The notes under the pieces: generated by a model | Seen by the model: only the letters and a program-made list of their open reading frames with translations | What the model was told of the DNA's origin: nothing | Database searches by the model: none | Origin: Alloprevotella sp. | GTDB taxonomy: Bacteria > Bacteroidota > Bacteroidia > Bacteroidales > Muribaculaceae | NCBI GenBank assembly: GCA_023663135.1 | Contig: JAMPIE010000007.1 | Coordinates: forward strand, 40,499 to 104,498 | Direction: 5' to 3' | Length of the DNA stretch: 64,000 nucleotides | Shown: piece after piece, positions 25,345 through 35,100 of the stretch | Layout: every line of letters starts with the position of its first letter | Numbering within the stretch: the stretch's first letter is position 1 | Position numbers and translations under genes: made by a program

Positions 25345-26462
25345 CAGAGCAGGGCGCGGAGTTGGTCGTAGAAGGAGGGGTCTTCTCCCACGACGATGAG
25401 AGCAATATTGCCCTGGGGGTCGATGACAAGCTTAGTGGGGTAGCCGGCCACGGCATAGAGAGTCGAGAGCTGGCTCTCGCGGGGAGCCTCGGGGTCTTGC
25501 CAGCAGTTGACCCACGGAAGCTCATACTTTTTCAGAGCCTCAAGCCATGTGTCTTTAGAGTCGCCGCAAGCCACGGAGATGAAGACCACATTGCGGTCTT
25601 TGAGCTCGCCCCACTGCTCCTTCATCTGCGGAATGCCCTTGATGCACCAGCCACACCATGAGCCCCAAAAATCGAGCATCACCCACTTGCCTTTATAGTC
25701 GGCGAGCGACACCATGGAGCCGTCGGGGGCGGGGAGGGAGAAGGCCGGTGCGGGGAGCCCTGCCTTAATCTTCTCGGCGGCACGCTCGCGAGCGCGTGTC
25801 TGCTCCACCATCGAGCCTATCTCGGTATAGAGCGGAGCGAGGATGCCGGCCATGGCTGCCTCGGCGTTGACAAGGTCATAGGCGGCAGGCATATATCCGG
25901 CACCCGGCACCCGGGTGATCATATAGACGCCAAAAGGATTGTCGGCGTTGGCTTTGATTTGGGCGGTAACCAGTTCGTTGAAACCATCGAGGGCGGCTTT
26001 TCGCTCTTCGTCGGTGGCATCTTTGAGCGAGCGGAACGAGCTGAAGACCGAGTCGGAGACAATGTCCCAAGCAGAGATTTTATCCATCAGCTCAGAGCCG
26101 GAGGCGGGAAAGAGGGGCTTGGTCATGTCGAGGGTAATCTCTTCGCCGGGGGCGGCATAGACAGTCATGGGTCTAACGCGGGCGGCGGGCATCGAGCCGT
26201 CGGGGCCCGGACGGTTGACAATCATGACGGAGATTGACATGGCATCCTCCGGGTCGGTGGGGATAGAGTAGATGGTCTGGCCCTGGAGTGGAATGGTGTC
26301 GGCGGGGGCACGGGTGCCTGAATAGGCATCAGCGATGGTAGACTCGATTACGGCAATCTCGGCAGTGCCCTGAGGGACAATCACCTTGACACTCCCCTCG
26401 GGGAGAGCCATGGCCGAAGAAGCAGCGAACAACGCGGCGGCAAGAATAGCGATGTGTTTCAT
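25344..26462 (-). CDS. exported thioredoxin-like (TlpA/ResA) protein
   Basis: 372 residues. Signal peptide (MKHIAILAAALFAASSAMA), an N-terminal DUF4369-like beta region, a helical middle, and a C-terminal AhpC/TSA-type thioredoxin domain with the redox pair Cys270 and Cys273 in WGSWCGWC and the cis-proline region VAGYPTK. Probably a periplasmic disulfide reductase. First gene of the run with the HAD and aroB genes; a TATCTTTG -7 element lies at 26500-26493. Confidence 0.88.
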   Translation of the reverse strand: MKHIAILAAALFAASSAMALPEGSVKVIVPQGTAEIAVIESTIADAYSGTRAPADTIPLQGQTIYSIPTDPEDAMSISVMIVNRPGPDGSMPAARVRPMTVYAAPGEEITLDMTKPLFPASGSELMDKISAWDIVSDSVFSSFRSLKDATDEERKAALDGFNELVTAQIKANADNPFGVYMITRVPGAGYMPAAYDLVNAEAAMAGILAPLYTEIGSMVEQTRARERAAEKIKAGLPAPAFSLPAPDGSMVSLADYKGKWVMLDFWGSWCGWCIKGIPQMKEQWGELKDRNVVFISVACGDSKDTWLEALKKYELPWVNCWQDPEAPRESQLSTLYAVAGYPTKLVIDPQGNIALIVVGEDPSFYDQLRALL

Positions 26463-26492
26463 AATGTTTCAATTTGGTTAGAGAGAGACAGG

Positions 26493-26500
26493 CAAAGATA
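26493..26500 (-). promoter_or_regulatory. -7 element of the TlpA-HAD-aroB operon
   Basis: Reads TATCTTTG on the minus strand, 31 bp before the ATG at 26462. No clear -33 box. Confidence 0.5.
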
Positions 26501-26640
26501 TGCAAAAAATTTCGAACTTAGTTCAATAAACCCTAAGAATACAATGACATCAATCAAGGTAAAGTTCATGCCGCCGTCCTCCGAGGGGGCATGGGGCGGC
26601 TTTATTTTCAAGTGATCCATACTTTCGCTATGGATAAAGG

Positions 26641-26677
26641 AGAGGCCGCGGTCCCTGATGAAGGGGGCGCGGCCTCT
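26641..26677 (-). terminator. hairpin downstream of the GH109 gene
   Basis: AGAGGCCGCG (26641-26650) pairs over 10 bp with CGCGGCCTCT (26668-26677). Lies 29 bp behind the GH109 stop; no good T-run. The 26463-26640 stretch holds the TlpA promoter and nothing else I can identify. Confidence 0.45.
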
Positions 26678-26705
26678 ATCGATGGCTTGACGTTATGCGG
26701 GGGGA

Positions 26706-28307
26706 TTATTTCTTGGCTTTCTTGGCGGCTTTCTTGGCGGCCTTTTCCTTATCCTGGAAATACTTGGTGGGGTTCTTGTCATATTTCTCCCATGCCTTGG
26801 GGGCTGAAGCCTTGAGCTGCTCGGTGAAGGCGCGGGCGGTGGCTTCGGTGGCAGCCTCGTCTTCGGGTGAGGCAAAGGCGTGGCTGTAGCCCTTAACGTC
26901 GTTCCAGTGGCCGCGGGTGAAGTCGGGGATAGCTACCGGGGCGCAGCCATTGTCCATCGACAGGGAGCCGAGCTCGGCCAGGGTGCACCATTCGGCCAGG
27001 TCGTAGACGTCGGTGTCGAGGGGAAGGCCGTTCTGGAGGCAGTAGACGAGGCGGGCGTCCATGATGAAGTCCATGCCGCCGTGTCCGCCCACTTCCTTGG
27101 CCATGGCGCCGTATTTCTTGAGGATGGGGTGTTCATACTTCTCCACGAGGGCCTTCATCTCTTCGTCGGGCAGGGGGCCGTGGCTGGAGAGGTCGTCGAC
27201 CTTGGGCTGCACGCCTGAGGCCTCGAGCTGGCTCTTGTCGAGGGAGTAGAACTCGATGGGATATTTGTTGGCAAAGCCCTTGGTGCCGGTGAGCTGGTAG
27301 AGGCGGTTGTAGGGCTGGGGAGTCATCACGTTGTGCTGGATTTCGATGACTTTGCCGTTTTGAGTGCGAAGGAGGGTGGTGGTGTGGTCGCCGTTGCGGA
27401 AGGTGTCGCAGGGCTCGCCTTCATATTTCTCAACGAGCTCTTTGCCTATGACGCTCTTGGTGTCCATGGCGGTGAGGGTGGTCAGACGGTCGCCGCGGTG
27501 GATGTTCATGGCCTGGGCCACCGGGCCGAGGCCGTGGGTGGCGTAGAGGTCGCCGCGATGGTCTTTGTTGAAGCGCAGACGCCATCCGAGCTTGTCGTTC
27601 TCGCCATCTTTCCAGTAGTGGGGCCAGAAGTAGTCGAGGTTGTGGATGTAAGCGCCCTGTCCGCGGAGGATTTCGCCGAAGACGCCCTGCTGGGCCATGT
27701 TGAGGGTGTTCATCTCAAACCAGTCGTAGTTGCAGTTTTCGAGGATTACGGCGTGTTTGCGGTTTTTCTCGGAGAGTTCCACAAGTTCCCAGCATTCTGA
27801 GAGGTCCATAGCGGAGGGCACTTCAGAGGCGGCGTGTTTGCCGTTCTCGAGGGCTTCTTTGGCGATGGGGAAGTGGTGGGCCCAGTCAACGGCTATGTAG
27901 ACGATGTCTATGTCGTCGCGCTTGCAGAGGTCTTTGTAGCCTTCGGCTCCGGAGTAGAGGGCGGCGGGGGGCATGCCGTTTTTGCGGAGGATTTCCTGGG
28001 CTTTTTCGGCGCGCTCGGGCTCGTAATCGCAGAGGGCCACAATTTCAACGCCGGGGATATGGCACCAACGCTCTACGGCGCCGGGGCCGCGCATACCGAG
28101 GCCGACGAAGCCTACGCGGACTACGGGGAGCTTGTCGGCGGCGAGGTTGATCACATTTTCCTGGCCGGCGGGGCGCTCGGGAGTCTCGGGGACAATGGTG
28201 TGTCCCTCCCAGTGCCAGGGGTAGTTGAAATCGGCTGCTGCCTGTTGGGGCATCCATGCCGCCATAGCGGCCACGGCTCCAAGTAATATTTTAGTCAGTT
28301 TGCCCAT
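26706..28307 (-). CDS. GH109-type Gfo/Idh/MocA protein (alpha-N-acetylgalactosaminidase family)
   Basis: 533 residues. Signal peptide (ends near QQAAA), NAD-binding GFVGLGMRGPG near residue 68, then the Gfo/Idh/MocA substrate domain with NCNYDWFEMNTLNM and GGHGGMDFIMDARLV, typical of GH109. GH109 enzymes use NAD in a redox mechanism to remove alpha-GalNAc, as on mucins and blood-group A antigen. The C-terminus is a Lys/Ala-rich tail (AAKKAAKKAKK). Encoded just before a sialidase-hexosaminidase fusion, which supports a host-glycan role. A TATCTTTG -7 element lies at 28353-28346. Confidence 0.88.
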   Translation of the reverse strand: MGKLTKILLGAVAAMAAWMPQQAAADFNYPWHWEGHTIVPETPERPAGQENVINLAADKLPVVRVGFVGLGMRGPGAVERWCHIPGVEIVALCDYEPERAEKAQEILRKNGMPPAALYSGAEGYKDLCKRDDIDIVYIAVDWAHHFPIAKEALENGKHAASEVPSAMDLSECWELVELSEKNRKHAVILENCNYDWFEMNTLNMAQQGVFGEILRGQGAYIHNLDYFWPHYWKDGENDKLGWRLRFNKDHRGDLYATHGLGPVAQAMNIHRGDRLTTLTAMDTKSVIGKELVEKYEGEPCDTFRNGDHTTTLLRTQNGKVIEIQHNVMTPQPYNRLYQLTGTKGFANKYPIEFYSLDKSQLEASGVQPKVDDLSSHGPLPDEEMKALVEKYEHPILKKYGAMAKEVGGHGGMDFIMDARLVYCLQNGLPLDTDVYDLAEWCTLAELGSLSMDNGCAPVAIPDFTRGHWNDVKGYSHAFASPEDEAATEATARAFTEQLKASAPKAWEKYDKNPTKYFQDKEKAAKKAAKKAKK

Positions 28308-28345
28308 AGATTGAAAGTATGGAATTGATTTAGGGTTAATTGTCG

Positions 28346-28353
28346 CAAAGATA
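28346..28353 (-). promoter_or_regulatory. -7 element of the GH109 gene
   Basis: TATCTTTG on the minus strand, 39 bp before the ATG at 28307; the -33 box is not clear. It separates GH109 transcription from the fusion gene upstream. Confidence 0.5.
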
Positions 28354-28402
28354 AGGAAATTTTTTGATTGTTCAGCCGGGGAGGGGAAAATTCAGCAAAA
28401 AG

Positions 28403-31375
28403 TCAGCGTGTAGAGGCTCCTTTATCGTCGGGGCCTGAGGAGATGCCGGCGGGTGGGAGCATGAAGAAGCGGGTGTAGGAGTATCCGCCCAGGTCGAGCA
28501 ACTCGGCATCGGCACTCATGCGTCGCTGGAAGTCGGGCCAGTCTTTGAGTTCCTGGGGGGTCCATCCGGCTTCGGCCACGGCTTGGAGTCGTGGGAGCAT
28601 GAGATACTCGAGATACTCGGGGTCGGAGACATGCTCGGTCCAGAAGGTGCCCTGTACTCCCTGCTGGAGGGCTTCGGAGCCTGCCACGGCACTGGAGAAG
28701 GGGACGGTGGCGTAGGTCACTCTCACGTCGTCAACGCCATATCCGGCCCCCGGGGGCTCGTTGGCTCCCTGAGTGCGGTTGATGTAATATGGGCCCCAGG
28801 GTGTATAGATGGCGTTGAGACCCATCTCGGTCGACATCTTGACGGCTTTGTCGGCGCCCACCCAACAGAAGATTGTCGGGTCTATGTCGCGGATAAGCTC
28901 GCGGTCAGAGCCGTCGGCGGTGAGGGCTTCGTTCCACACCATCACCTTGCGGCCACGCTCCTTTATATAGTCGGCCATCTGGCGAGTGAAGCGGCTCTGG
29001 AGCTCGCGGGGACTCTTCATCCCTTCCCGCTCCATCAGAGCCTGACACTGGGCGTTGTTTTCCCAGGCCGAGGTGGGACATTCATCGCCCCCTATGTGAA
29101 TATATTCATAGGGGAAGATGTCGATCACCTCGCCAATGATATCCTTGGCAAATTGGACAGCCTCGGGTGAGGCCACGTTGAGCACATCGGCCGAGATGCC
29201 GCCGTCGCTCCACACTTGGCGCTTGGCTTCGGGGGAGGTGGAATACTCGGGGTAGGCGCAGAGGGCGGCCACGAAATGGCCGGGCATATCCACCTCGGGG
29301 ATAATCTCAATGTGGCGCTCGCGGGCATAGGCAATGATGTCGGCCAGCTGCTTTTTGGTGTAGAAGAAGGGGCCGTAGGGCTCGTTGACCCATGTCTGGG
29401 TCTTGGCGTGCATATCGGTCAGGCGCACTCGCGGGGCAGTTGCACCTATGGTGTTGAGCTTTGGGTATTTAGTGCTCTCGATGCGCCATCCCTGATCGTC
29501 GGTCAGATGCCAGTGGAAGCGGTTCATCTTGTAGATGGCCATGAGGTCGAGGATGCGCTTAATCTCGTCGACGGAGAAGAAGTGGCGGGATACGTCGAGC
29601 ATGAAGCCGCGATAGCCAAATCGCGGGGCATCTTCGATGGCGAGGCAGGGGAGGGCGTAGGTGGCTCCGGGGGCTCCGGCTATGCCTAAGGCCACGTTGT
29701 GGCCAAGGAGCTTCTTGACGGTCTGGAAGGCATAGAAGAGCCCGGCGGGGGCTGAGGCGGCGATGGCAATGGCCTCAGGCGTCGCTTTAAGGGTATATCC
29801 CTCGGCGGGGAGAGCCGGGTCGATAGTCACTGCTATGGCTGCCTTGGAGGGCTTGCCGACGGTCTTAAGCTCAATGCCGGTTGACCTCTTGATGGAGGTG
29901 ATAAACCGCTTGGCCTCATCTTTAAATGCCTTGGGGGCATAGAGCTTCATGCCGGGGGCGAGGGTGAAGGATCCGGGGGTCACTTCGATGGAGGCGGGGC
30001 GGGGGGTGAGGTTGAGCCCGGTGGCCTGTGTGGCAGCGTGGCCGGCGGCCTCGTCGCGCGGGGCTATGGGTGTCTCGGGGATGTAGCTGTAGCGGTCGGA
30101 GGTGATCTGCTCAATGGGGAGCCGCTTGTAGACGATATTATAGTCATGGCCGGGGGTGCCTGTCTCTTCATAGAGGAAGCCAATGGCGCCGTCGGCTTGC
30201 TGTATCATCGTGGAATAGGCCGAGGGGAGGTCGCTCACTTGATAGAAGCCCTCCCAGCCTGAGGCAAAGTCGTCGGGAGAGTCATAATCTTCCGGGCTCA
30301 TCAGGGGCTTGTAGAAGATGCCCACGTTCTTGCGCCCAGGGCCGTAGGGGACAGACTGGAGGGCGAGGTAGCCATCCTTGGCGGCCGAGGTGGATCGGGC
30401 GGGGACAATGAGTATCTCGCCGTTGCAGGCGTTGAGGCCATGCTCCACCCCCATCTGGGTGAGGACAGGCTCGCCCCACGAGCCTTGGGCCTTGAGGGGA
30501 TCGGTGTAGCGGAAGATGTTGAAGTGGCGGCCGCCGCGACGCCCGCGCCCGGCCAGGAGGACAGAGCCGTCGGGCAGCTCCTCGGCCTTGGGCTCGTCGC
30601 CGTCGGAGGGCACGGGAGCCTTCATCGGGTCGCCGAGGATGTGCCATGAGCGACCAAAGTCGTCGGAGTAGAGCACATAGTTGGCCATGGTCTTGCCATG
30701 GTCGGTCTGGACGGAGTTTACGGCATAGAGACGATAATATTTGTCGGCCTTAATCTTGCGGCTCTGCATTATGCGTCCGGAGCCTACAAACTGGCCGTCG
30801 GCGCGCCCTTGAGGCGTCGTTCCGTCAAAGAGGCCATAGATCTCTTCCCAGAGGGTGAAGTCGGGGGCAGTCCATGTGTCGCCGCCGTCGTAGCTCCACC
30901 ATCGAGCCGAGGGCTGGGGGTTTTCTCGGGTGGAGGAGAAGAGGTTTTGGCGGCCGGCGCAGGCGAGCATAAACACCTCGTCAGAGGCATTGTCGGCCAC
31001 GATGGCGGCATCGCCAAAGCCGCAGTCGAGGTTAGATATGTCGTTGCCCTCGGCGCCGGTGCCCCGGGCCACGGGCTGCCCCTTGCTGTCGAGGAGCTGG
31101 GCGGGGGCGGTCCAGGTGGCTCCGTTGTCGTCGCTGACGGAGATGAGCAGGTCAATGCGTCCGGCGCCTATGTCGCCGCCACAGTAGCGATGGTCGGCTA
31201 TGGCAATGAGGCGACCGGCGTGGGGGCCGTGGGTCACGCGCGCCAGCGCGGGGATGCGATATGCAATGTCGTTGCCCGGAGAGCCGTCATAGCGGAAGAT
31301 GACCTCCCCTTGGGGGACGGCCGCCATGGCCGTGAGCCCCAAGAGCATGGCCAGCAGGAGGGATAGCTTTTTCAT
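28403..31375 (-). CDS. bifunctional GH33 sialidase - GH20 beta-hexosaminidase
   Basis: 990 residues from MKKLSLLLAM (31375); six more residues are possible from 31393. After the signal peptide comes a GH33 sialidase domain with YRIP (39-42, the FRIP motif) and Asp boxes SDDNGATW (81-88), SYDGGDTW and SDDFGRSW, up to about residue 440. Then a GH20 N-terminal domain and the (beta/alpha)8 barrel with the catalytic pair D764-E765 in HIGGDECP. It should remove terminal sialic acid and then GlcNAc/GalNAc from host or mucin glycans in the periplasm or at the surface. No linker or frameshift is seen at the junction. Confidence 0.9.
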   Translation of the reverse strand: MKKLSLLLAMLLGLTAMAAVPQGEVIFRYDGSPGNDIAYRIPALARVTHGPHAGRLIAIADHRYCGGDIGAGRIDLLISVSDDNGATWTAPAQLLDSKGQPVARGTGAEGNDISNLDCGFGDAAIVADNASDEVFMLACAGRQNLFSSTRENPQPSARWWSYDGGDTWTAPDFTLWEEIYGLFDGTTPQGRADGQFVGSGRIMQSRKIKADKYYRLYAVNSVQTDHGKTMANYVLYSDDFGRSWHILGDPMKAPVPSDGDEPKAEELPDGSVLLAGRGRRGGRHFNIFRYTDPLKAQGSWGEPVLTQMGVEHGLNACNGEILIVPARSTSAAKDGYLALQSVPYGPGRKNVGIFYKPLMSPEDYDSPDDFASGWEGFYQVSDLPSAYSTMIQQADGAIGFLYEETGTPGHDYNIVYKRLPIEQITSDRYSYIPETPIAPRDEAAGHAATQATGLNLTPRPASIEVTPGSFTLAPGMKLYAPKAFKDEAKRFITSIKRSTGIELKTVGKPSKAAIAVTIDPALPAEGYTLKATPEAIAIAASAPAGLFYAFQTVKKLLGHNVALGIAGAPGATYALPCLAIEDAPRFGYRGFMLDVSRHFFSVDEIKRILDLMAIYKMNRFHWHLTDDQGWRIESTKYPKLNTIGATAPRVRLTDMHAKTQTWVNEPYGPFFYTKKQLADIIAYARERHIEIIPEVDMPGHFVAALCAYPEYSTSPEAKRQVWSDGGISADVLNVASPEAVQFAKDIIGEVIDIFPYEYIHIGGDECPTSAWENNAQCQALMEREGMKSPRELQSRFTRQMADYIKERGRKVMVWNEALTADGSDRELIRDIDPTIFCWVGADKAVKMSTEMGLNAIYTPWGPYYINRTQGANEPPGAGYGVDDVRVTYATVPFSSAVAGSEALQQGVQGTFWTEHVSDPEYLEYLMLPRLQAVAEAGWTPQELKDWPDFQRRMSADAELLDLGGYSYTRFFMLPPAGISSGPDDKGASTR

Positions 31376-31455
31376 GGGAATAAGGTGTGGCAAAAGGCCT
31401 TAACGACATTGGGGGTCTTTAAGGTCTCTTGACGTAAGTCGATTGGGGGATGGGA

Positions 31456-31881
31456 TTATTTCTTCTCCTTGAGGAGGTCGCGGATTTCGGTGAGGAGCTG
31501 CTCTTCCCTGGTGGGCTCGGCGGGAGCTTCTGGCTCGGGCTCGGTCTCTTTCTTCTTGCGGAGGTTGTTCATAAACTTGATCATGACAAAGATGCAGAAG
31601 GCCACGATGAGGAAGTCAACGATAGTCTGAATCCATGCGCCATAGTTCATGGTCACCTCGGGCTGGATGACGGTCTCTCCGTCCATCACTCCCTTCTGGA
31701 TCACCCACTTGAGGTCGGTGAAGTCCATCCCGCCGGTGGCCACACCCACCAAGGGCATGATGATGTCGTCGACGAGCGAGGAGACAATCTTGCCGAAGGC
31801 CGCGCCGATGATTACGCCGACAGCCATGTCGACCACGTTGCCCTTCATGGCAAACTCCTTGAATTCTTTCAGAAAAGCCAT
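31456..31881 (-). CDS. mscL: large-conductance mechanosensitive channel
   Basis: 141 residues, usual size. Releases solutes on hypo-osmotic shock through an inner-membrane pentamer. TM1 carries the pore sequence [22 protein letters not shown]2 is [19 protein letters not shown]; the C-terminal cytoplasmic helix is acidic then basic ([17 protein letters not shown]). A TACCTTTG -7 element lies at 31920-31913. Divergent from gapA. Confidence 0.96.
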   Translation of the reverse strand: MAFLKEFKEFAMKGNVVDMAVGVIIGAAFGKIVSSLVDDIIMPLVGVATGGMDFTDLKWVIQKGVMDGETVIQPEVTMNYGAWIQTIVDFLIVAFCIFVMIKFMNNLRKKKETEPEPEAPAEPTREEQLLTEIRDLLKEKK

Positions 31882-31912
31882 AATAGAAACTTGAATTTTA
31901 ATTTCGTTTTCG

Positions 31913-31920
31913 CAAAGGTA
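31913..31920 (-). promoter_or_regulatory. -7 element of mscL
   Basis: Reads TACCTTTG on the minus strand, 31 bp before the ATG at 31881. No good -33 box seen. Confidence 0.5.
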
Positions 31921-31975
31921 TCAAAAAAAATGAGGCCGACAGAAAAATATTGAACCAAAAGCAGAAAAAAATCCT

Positions 31976-31983
31976 TACCTTTG
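31976..31983 (+). promoter_or_regulatory. -7 element of gapA
   Basis: TACCTTTG, with a TTG at 31950-31952 as a possible -33 box. The gapA ATG is 108 bp further on, so the mRNA would have a leader of about 100 nt; I see no riboswitch that I recognise in it. Confidence 0.55.
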
Positions 31984-32082
31984 TGTCGCTCATTATGCCC
32001 CAATGGCCGCTTTTAGAGCCGAGGGGCGAGCCTCACGTTAAGGTAATAATCATATACCCAACAACTTATATATAAACAATAA

Positions 32083-33099
<1,017 letters not shown>

Positions 33100-33130
33100 G
33101 CCTATACACTTCACCCTAATATTACCGTAA

Positions 33131-33182
33131 GAAAAAAGGGACTCCTGCAAGCCATCCGGCCTGCGGGGGTCTCCTCTTTTTT
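33131..33182 (+). terminator. terminator of gapA
   Basis: GGGACTCCTGCAAGCC pairs imperfectly with GGCCTGCGGGGGTCTCC around a 4-nt loop, followed by six T (33177-33182). It is preceded by ATTACCGTAAGAA (33121-33133 with its first base at 33121), a word also found before the tsf terminator. Confidence 0.75.
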
Positions 33183-33184
33183 GT

Positions 33185-33216
33185 TTTGCAGATTTCCTCC
33201 CGATTAGCTACCTTTG
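33185..33216 (+). promoter_or_regulatory. promoter of pepP
   Basis: TTTG (33185-33188), 20 bp, TACCTTTG (33209-33216): full consensus. The -33 box begins 3 bp after the gapA terminator T-run. ATG at 33254. Confidence 0.75.
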
Positions 33217-33253
33217 CGTCACATAATTATCCCCCTTAACCCAAGACAAGCAT

Positions 33254-34630
33254 ATGTTTAGCAAAGAAACATATATCGAGCGCCGCCGCAAGCTCATGGC
33301 CACCGTCGGCTCAGGCATCCTCCTATTCCTTGGCAACGACGAGCAAGGCCTCAACTATGAGGACAACACCTTCCGCTACCGCCAAGACTCCACAATGCTC
33401 TATTACTTCGGCCTCCCATTCCCCGGCCTGGCCGCCATTCTCGACATCGACGAGGGGCGCGAGATGCTCTTCGGCGACGAGCTCTCCATCGACGCCATCG
33501 TATGGATGGGCACCCAACCCACCCTCGCCGAGAAGGCCTCTCGCGTGGGCATCACCGACATCCGCCCCTTAGCCTCCATAGCCGACTATCTCACCGCTGC
33601 CCGTGAAGGAGGTCGCCCCATCCACTTCCTTCCCCCCTATCGCGCCGAGCATCGCCTCAAGCTCATGGACTGGCTCGGCCTCATCCCCTCCCGTCAGCAA
33701 GGCTCCATCCCTATGATTAAGGCCATCGTCGAACAGCGCAATCATAAGACCGCCGAAGAGATTGAGGAGATAGAGCGCGCCTGCAACGTGACCGCCGACA
33801 TGCACCTGGCCGCCATGCGCACCATCCGCCCCGGCCTGCACGAATACGACATCGTGGCCGAGATGCTCCATGTGGCCCATAAAGCCAACTGCGAGGAGAG
33901 TTTCGCCACCATAGCCACCGTCAATGGCCAGACCCTCCACAACCATTTCCACGGCAACATAATTAAGTCAGGCGACCTCTTCCTCATCGACGCCGGCGCT
34001 GAGCTCCCCTCAGGCTATTGCGGCGACATGTCCAGCACCGTCCCCGCCGATCCCAAGTTTACTCCCCGACAAAGAGCTGTCTATGAGATACAAAACGCCA
34101 TGCACCGCGCCGCCGTCAACGCCCTCCGCCCCGGCATCCCCTACATGGAGGTCTACGACATCTCAGCCCTGGCCATGGTGGAAGGCATGAAGGATCTCGG
34201 CCTCATGAAGGGCGACGCGAAAGAGGCTGTTGCCGCCGGCGCCCACGCCCTCTTCTACCCCCACGGCCTCGGCCACATGATGGGCCTTGACGTTCACGAC
34301 ATGGAAAACTTCGGCGAACGATGGGTAGGCTATGCCGGCAAGGAAAAATCAACCCAGTTTGGCCGCAAGAGCCAGCGCCTGGCCATACCCCTCGAGCCCG
34401 GGTTTGTCTTCACCGTAGAGCCCGGTGTCTACTTTATCCCCGAGCTCATCGACCTCTGGCAGGCCGAAGGACGCTTCAAAGACTTCATCAACTACGACGC
34501 CGTCGACTCCTACCGCAACTTTGGCGGCATCCGCAACGAGGAAGACTACCTCATCACCCCCGACGGAGCCCGCCGACTGGGCAAGCGCATCCCCCTCACC
34601 CCCGACGAAGTCGAGGCCGAGCACTGCTAA
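33254..34630 (+). CDS. pepP: Xaa-Pro aminopeptidase (M24B)
   Basis: 458 residues. Removes an N-terminal residue before proline, in the cytoplasm. N-terminal creatinase-like domain (1-170), then a pita-bread catalytic domain with the five metal ligands in LIDAGAE (Asp), CGDMSS (Asp), YPHGLGH (His), TVEPGVYF (Glu) and GGIRNEEDYLI (Glu). Single-gene unit between its own promoter and a strong hairpin. Confidence 0.93.
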   Translation: MFSKETYIERRRKLMATVGSGILLFLGNDEQGLNYEDNTFRYRQDSTMLYYFGLPFPGLAAILDIDEGREMLFGDELSIDAIVWMGTQPTLAEKASRVGITDIRPLASIADYLTAAREGGRPIHFLPPYRAEHRLKLMDWLGLIPSRQQGSIPMIKAIVEQRNHKTAEEIEEIERACNVTADMHLAAMRTIRPGLHEYDIVAEMLHVAHKANCEESFATIATVNGQTLHNHFHGNIIKSGDLFLIDAGAELPSGYCGDMSSTVPADPKFTPRQRAVYEIQNAMHRAAVNALRPGIPYMEVYDISALAMVEGMKDLGLMKGDAKEAVAAGAHALFYPHGLGHMMGLDVHDMENFGERWVGYAGKEKSTQFGRKSQRLAIPLEPGFVFTVEPGVYFIPELIDLWQAEGRFKDFINYDAVDSYRNFGGIRNEEDYLITPDGARRLGKRIPLTPDEVEAEHC

Positions 34631-34652
34631 TCCCTCCAGTTATGATGAATAA

Positions 34653-34686
34653 GGGGCCTTAAAGTCCATGTGGACTTTAAGGCCCC
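34653..34686 (+). terminator. terminator of pepP
   Basis: A perfect 16-bp inverted repeat, GGGGCCTTAAAGTCCA (34653-34668) and its complement (34671-34686), with T-rich sequence ending in TTTTTT about 10 bp later. The next promoter's -33 box lies within that T-run. Confidence 0.75.
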
Positions 34687-34700
34687 GCTCGTAGTTATTT

Positions 34701-34731
34701 TTTGCAGTTAACTGAAAATCCATTACCTATG
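34701..34731 (+). promoter_or_regulatory. promoter of structured RNA copy 1
   Basis: TTTG (34701-34704), 19 bp, TACCTATG (34724-34731), one mismatch from TAnnTTTG. The matching promoter of copy 2 is at 56813-56844, so the promoter position relative to the RNA is conserved. Confidence 0.6.
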
Positions 34732-34734
34732 CCG

Positions 34735-35051
34735 ATGCTGACCGCTTCGCAGAGGCCCGGTCACGGGCATCGCGGGAGGGGCTGCAAACCGACATATTGA
34801 AAAGCGTTTACTCGACGCTCCTTCTTGACGATTAGAAACCTGGAAAACTTCAATCTCAGTCAAGAATGAGGCAGACGGTAGATGCCTGATATGTATACCC
34901 TATGCCCGGCATGACGCGAGAGCGTCGGGCCGGGGCGAGTCACATATTCCGCGTGAGGTCTCTGCAAGTTTTGCCCGTTCAACTGAGATGGGCAATTCCA
35001 GGGCCTCTAATCGTGGGACGGGCAGACAAGTATGTCTCTCACGCTTTTTTT
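34735..35051 (+). ncRNA. novel-looking structured RNA, copy 1
   Basis: About 317 nt, homologous along its length to 56848-57159. Helices: GATGC/GCATC with GACCG/CGGTC inside (34734-34771); TTCTTGAC (34822-34829)/GTCAAGAA (34859-34866); GACGC-GAGA-GCGTC (34913-34926), a GNRA hairpin; TTGCCC (34971-34976)/GGGCAA (34990-34995); and an outer stem GCGTGAG (34951-34957)/CTCACGC (35038-35044) followed by seven T. Several of these change in compensating fashion between the copies. Not an RNase P RNA, tmRNA or 6S RNA by any motif I know. It ends 50 bp before a former secreted-protein gene, so it may be a free sRNA or an attenuating leader. Confidence 0.75.
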
Positions 35052-35100
35052 GTGCTTTTCCATCCATGACAGTGAGCCGCATGGACAGCAAAATCACATT

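Noticed and set aside
34900..35097. 65-codon minus-strand frame
   Set aside because: It lies antisense to the structured RNA, whose helices and homology to copy 2 account for the sequence.
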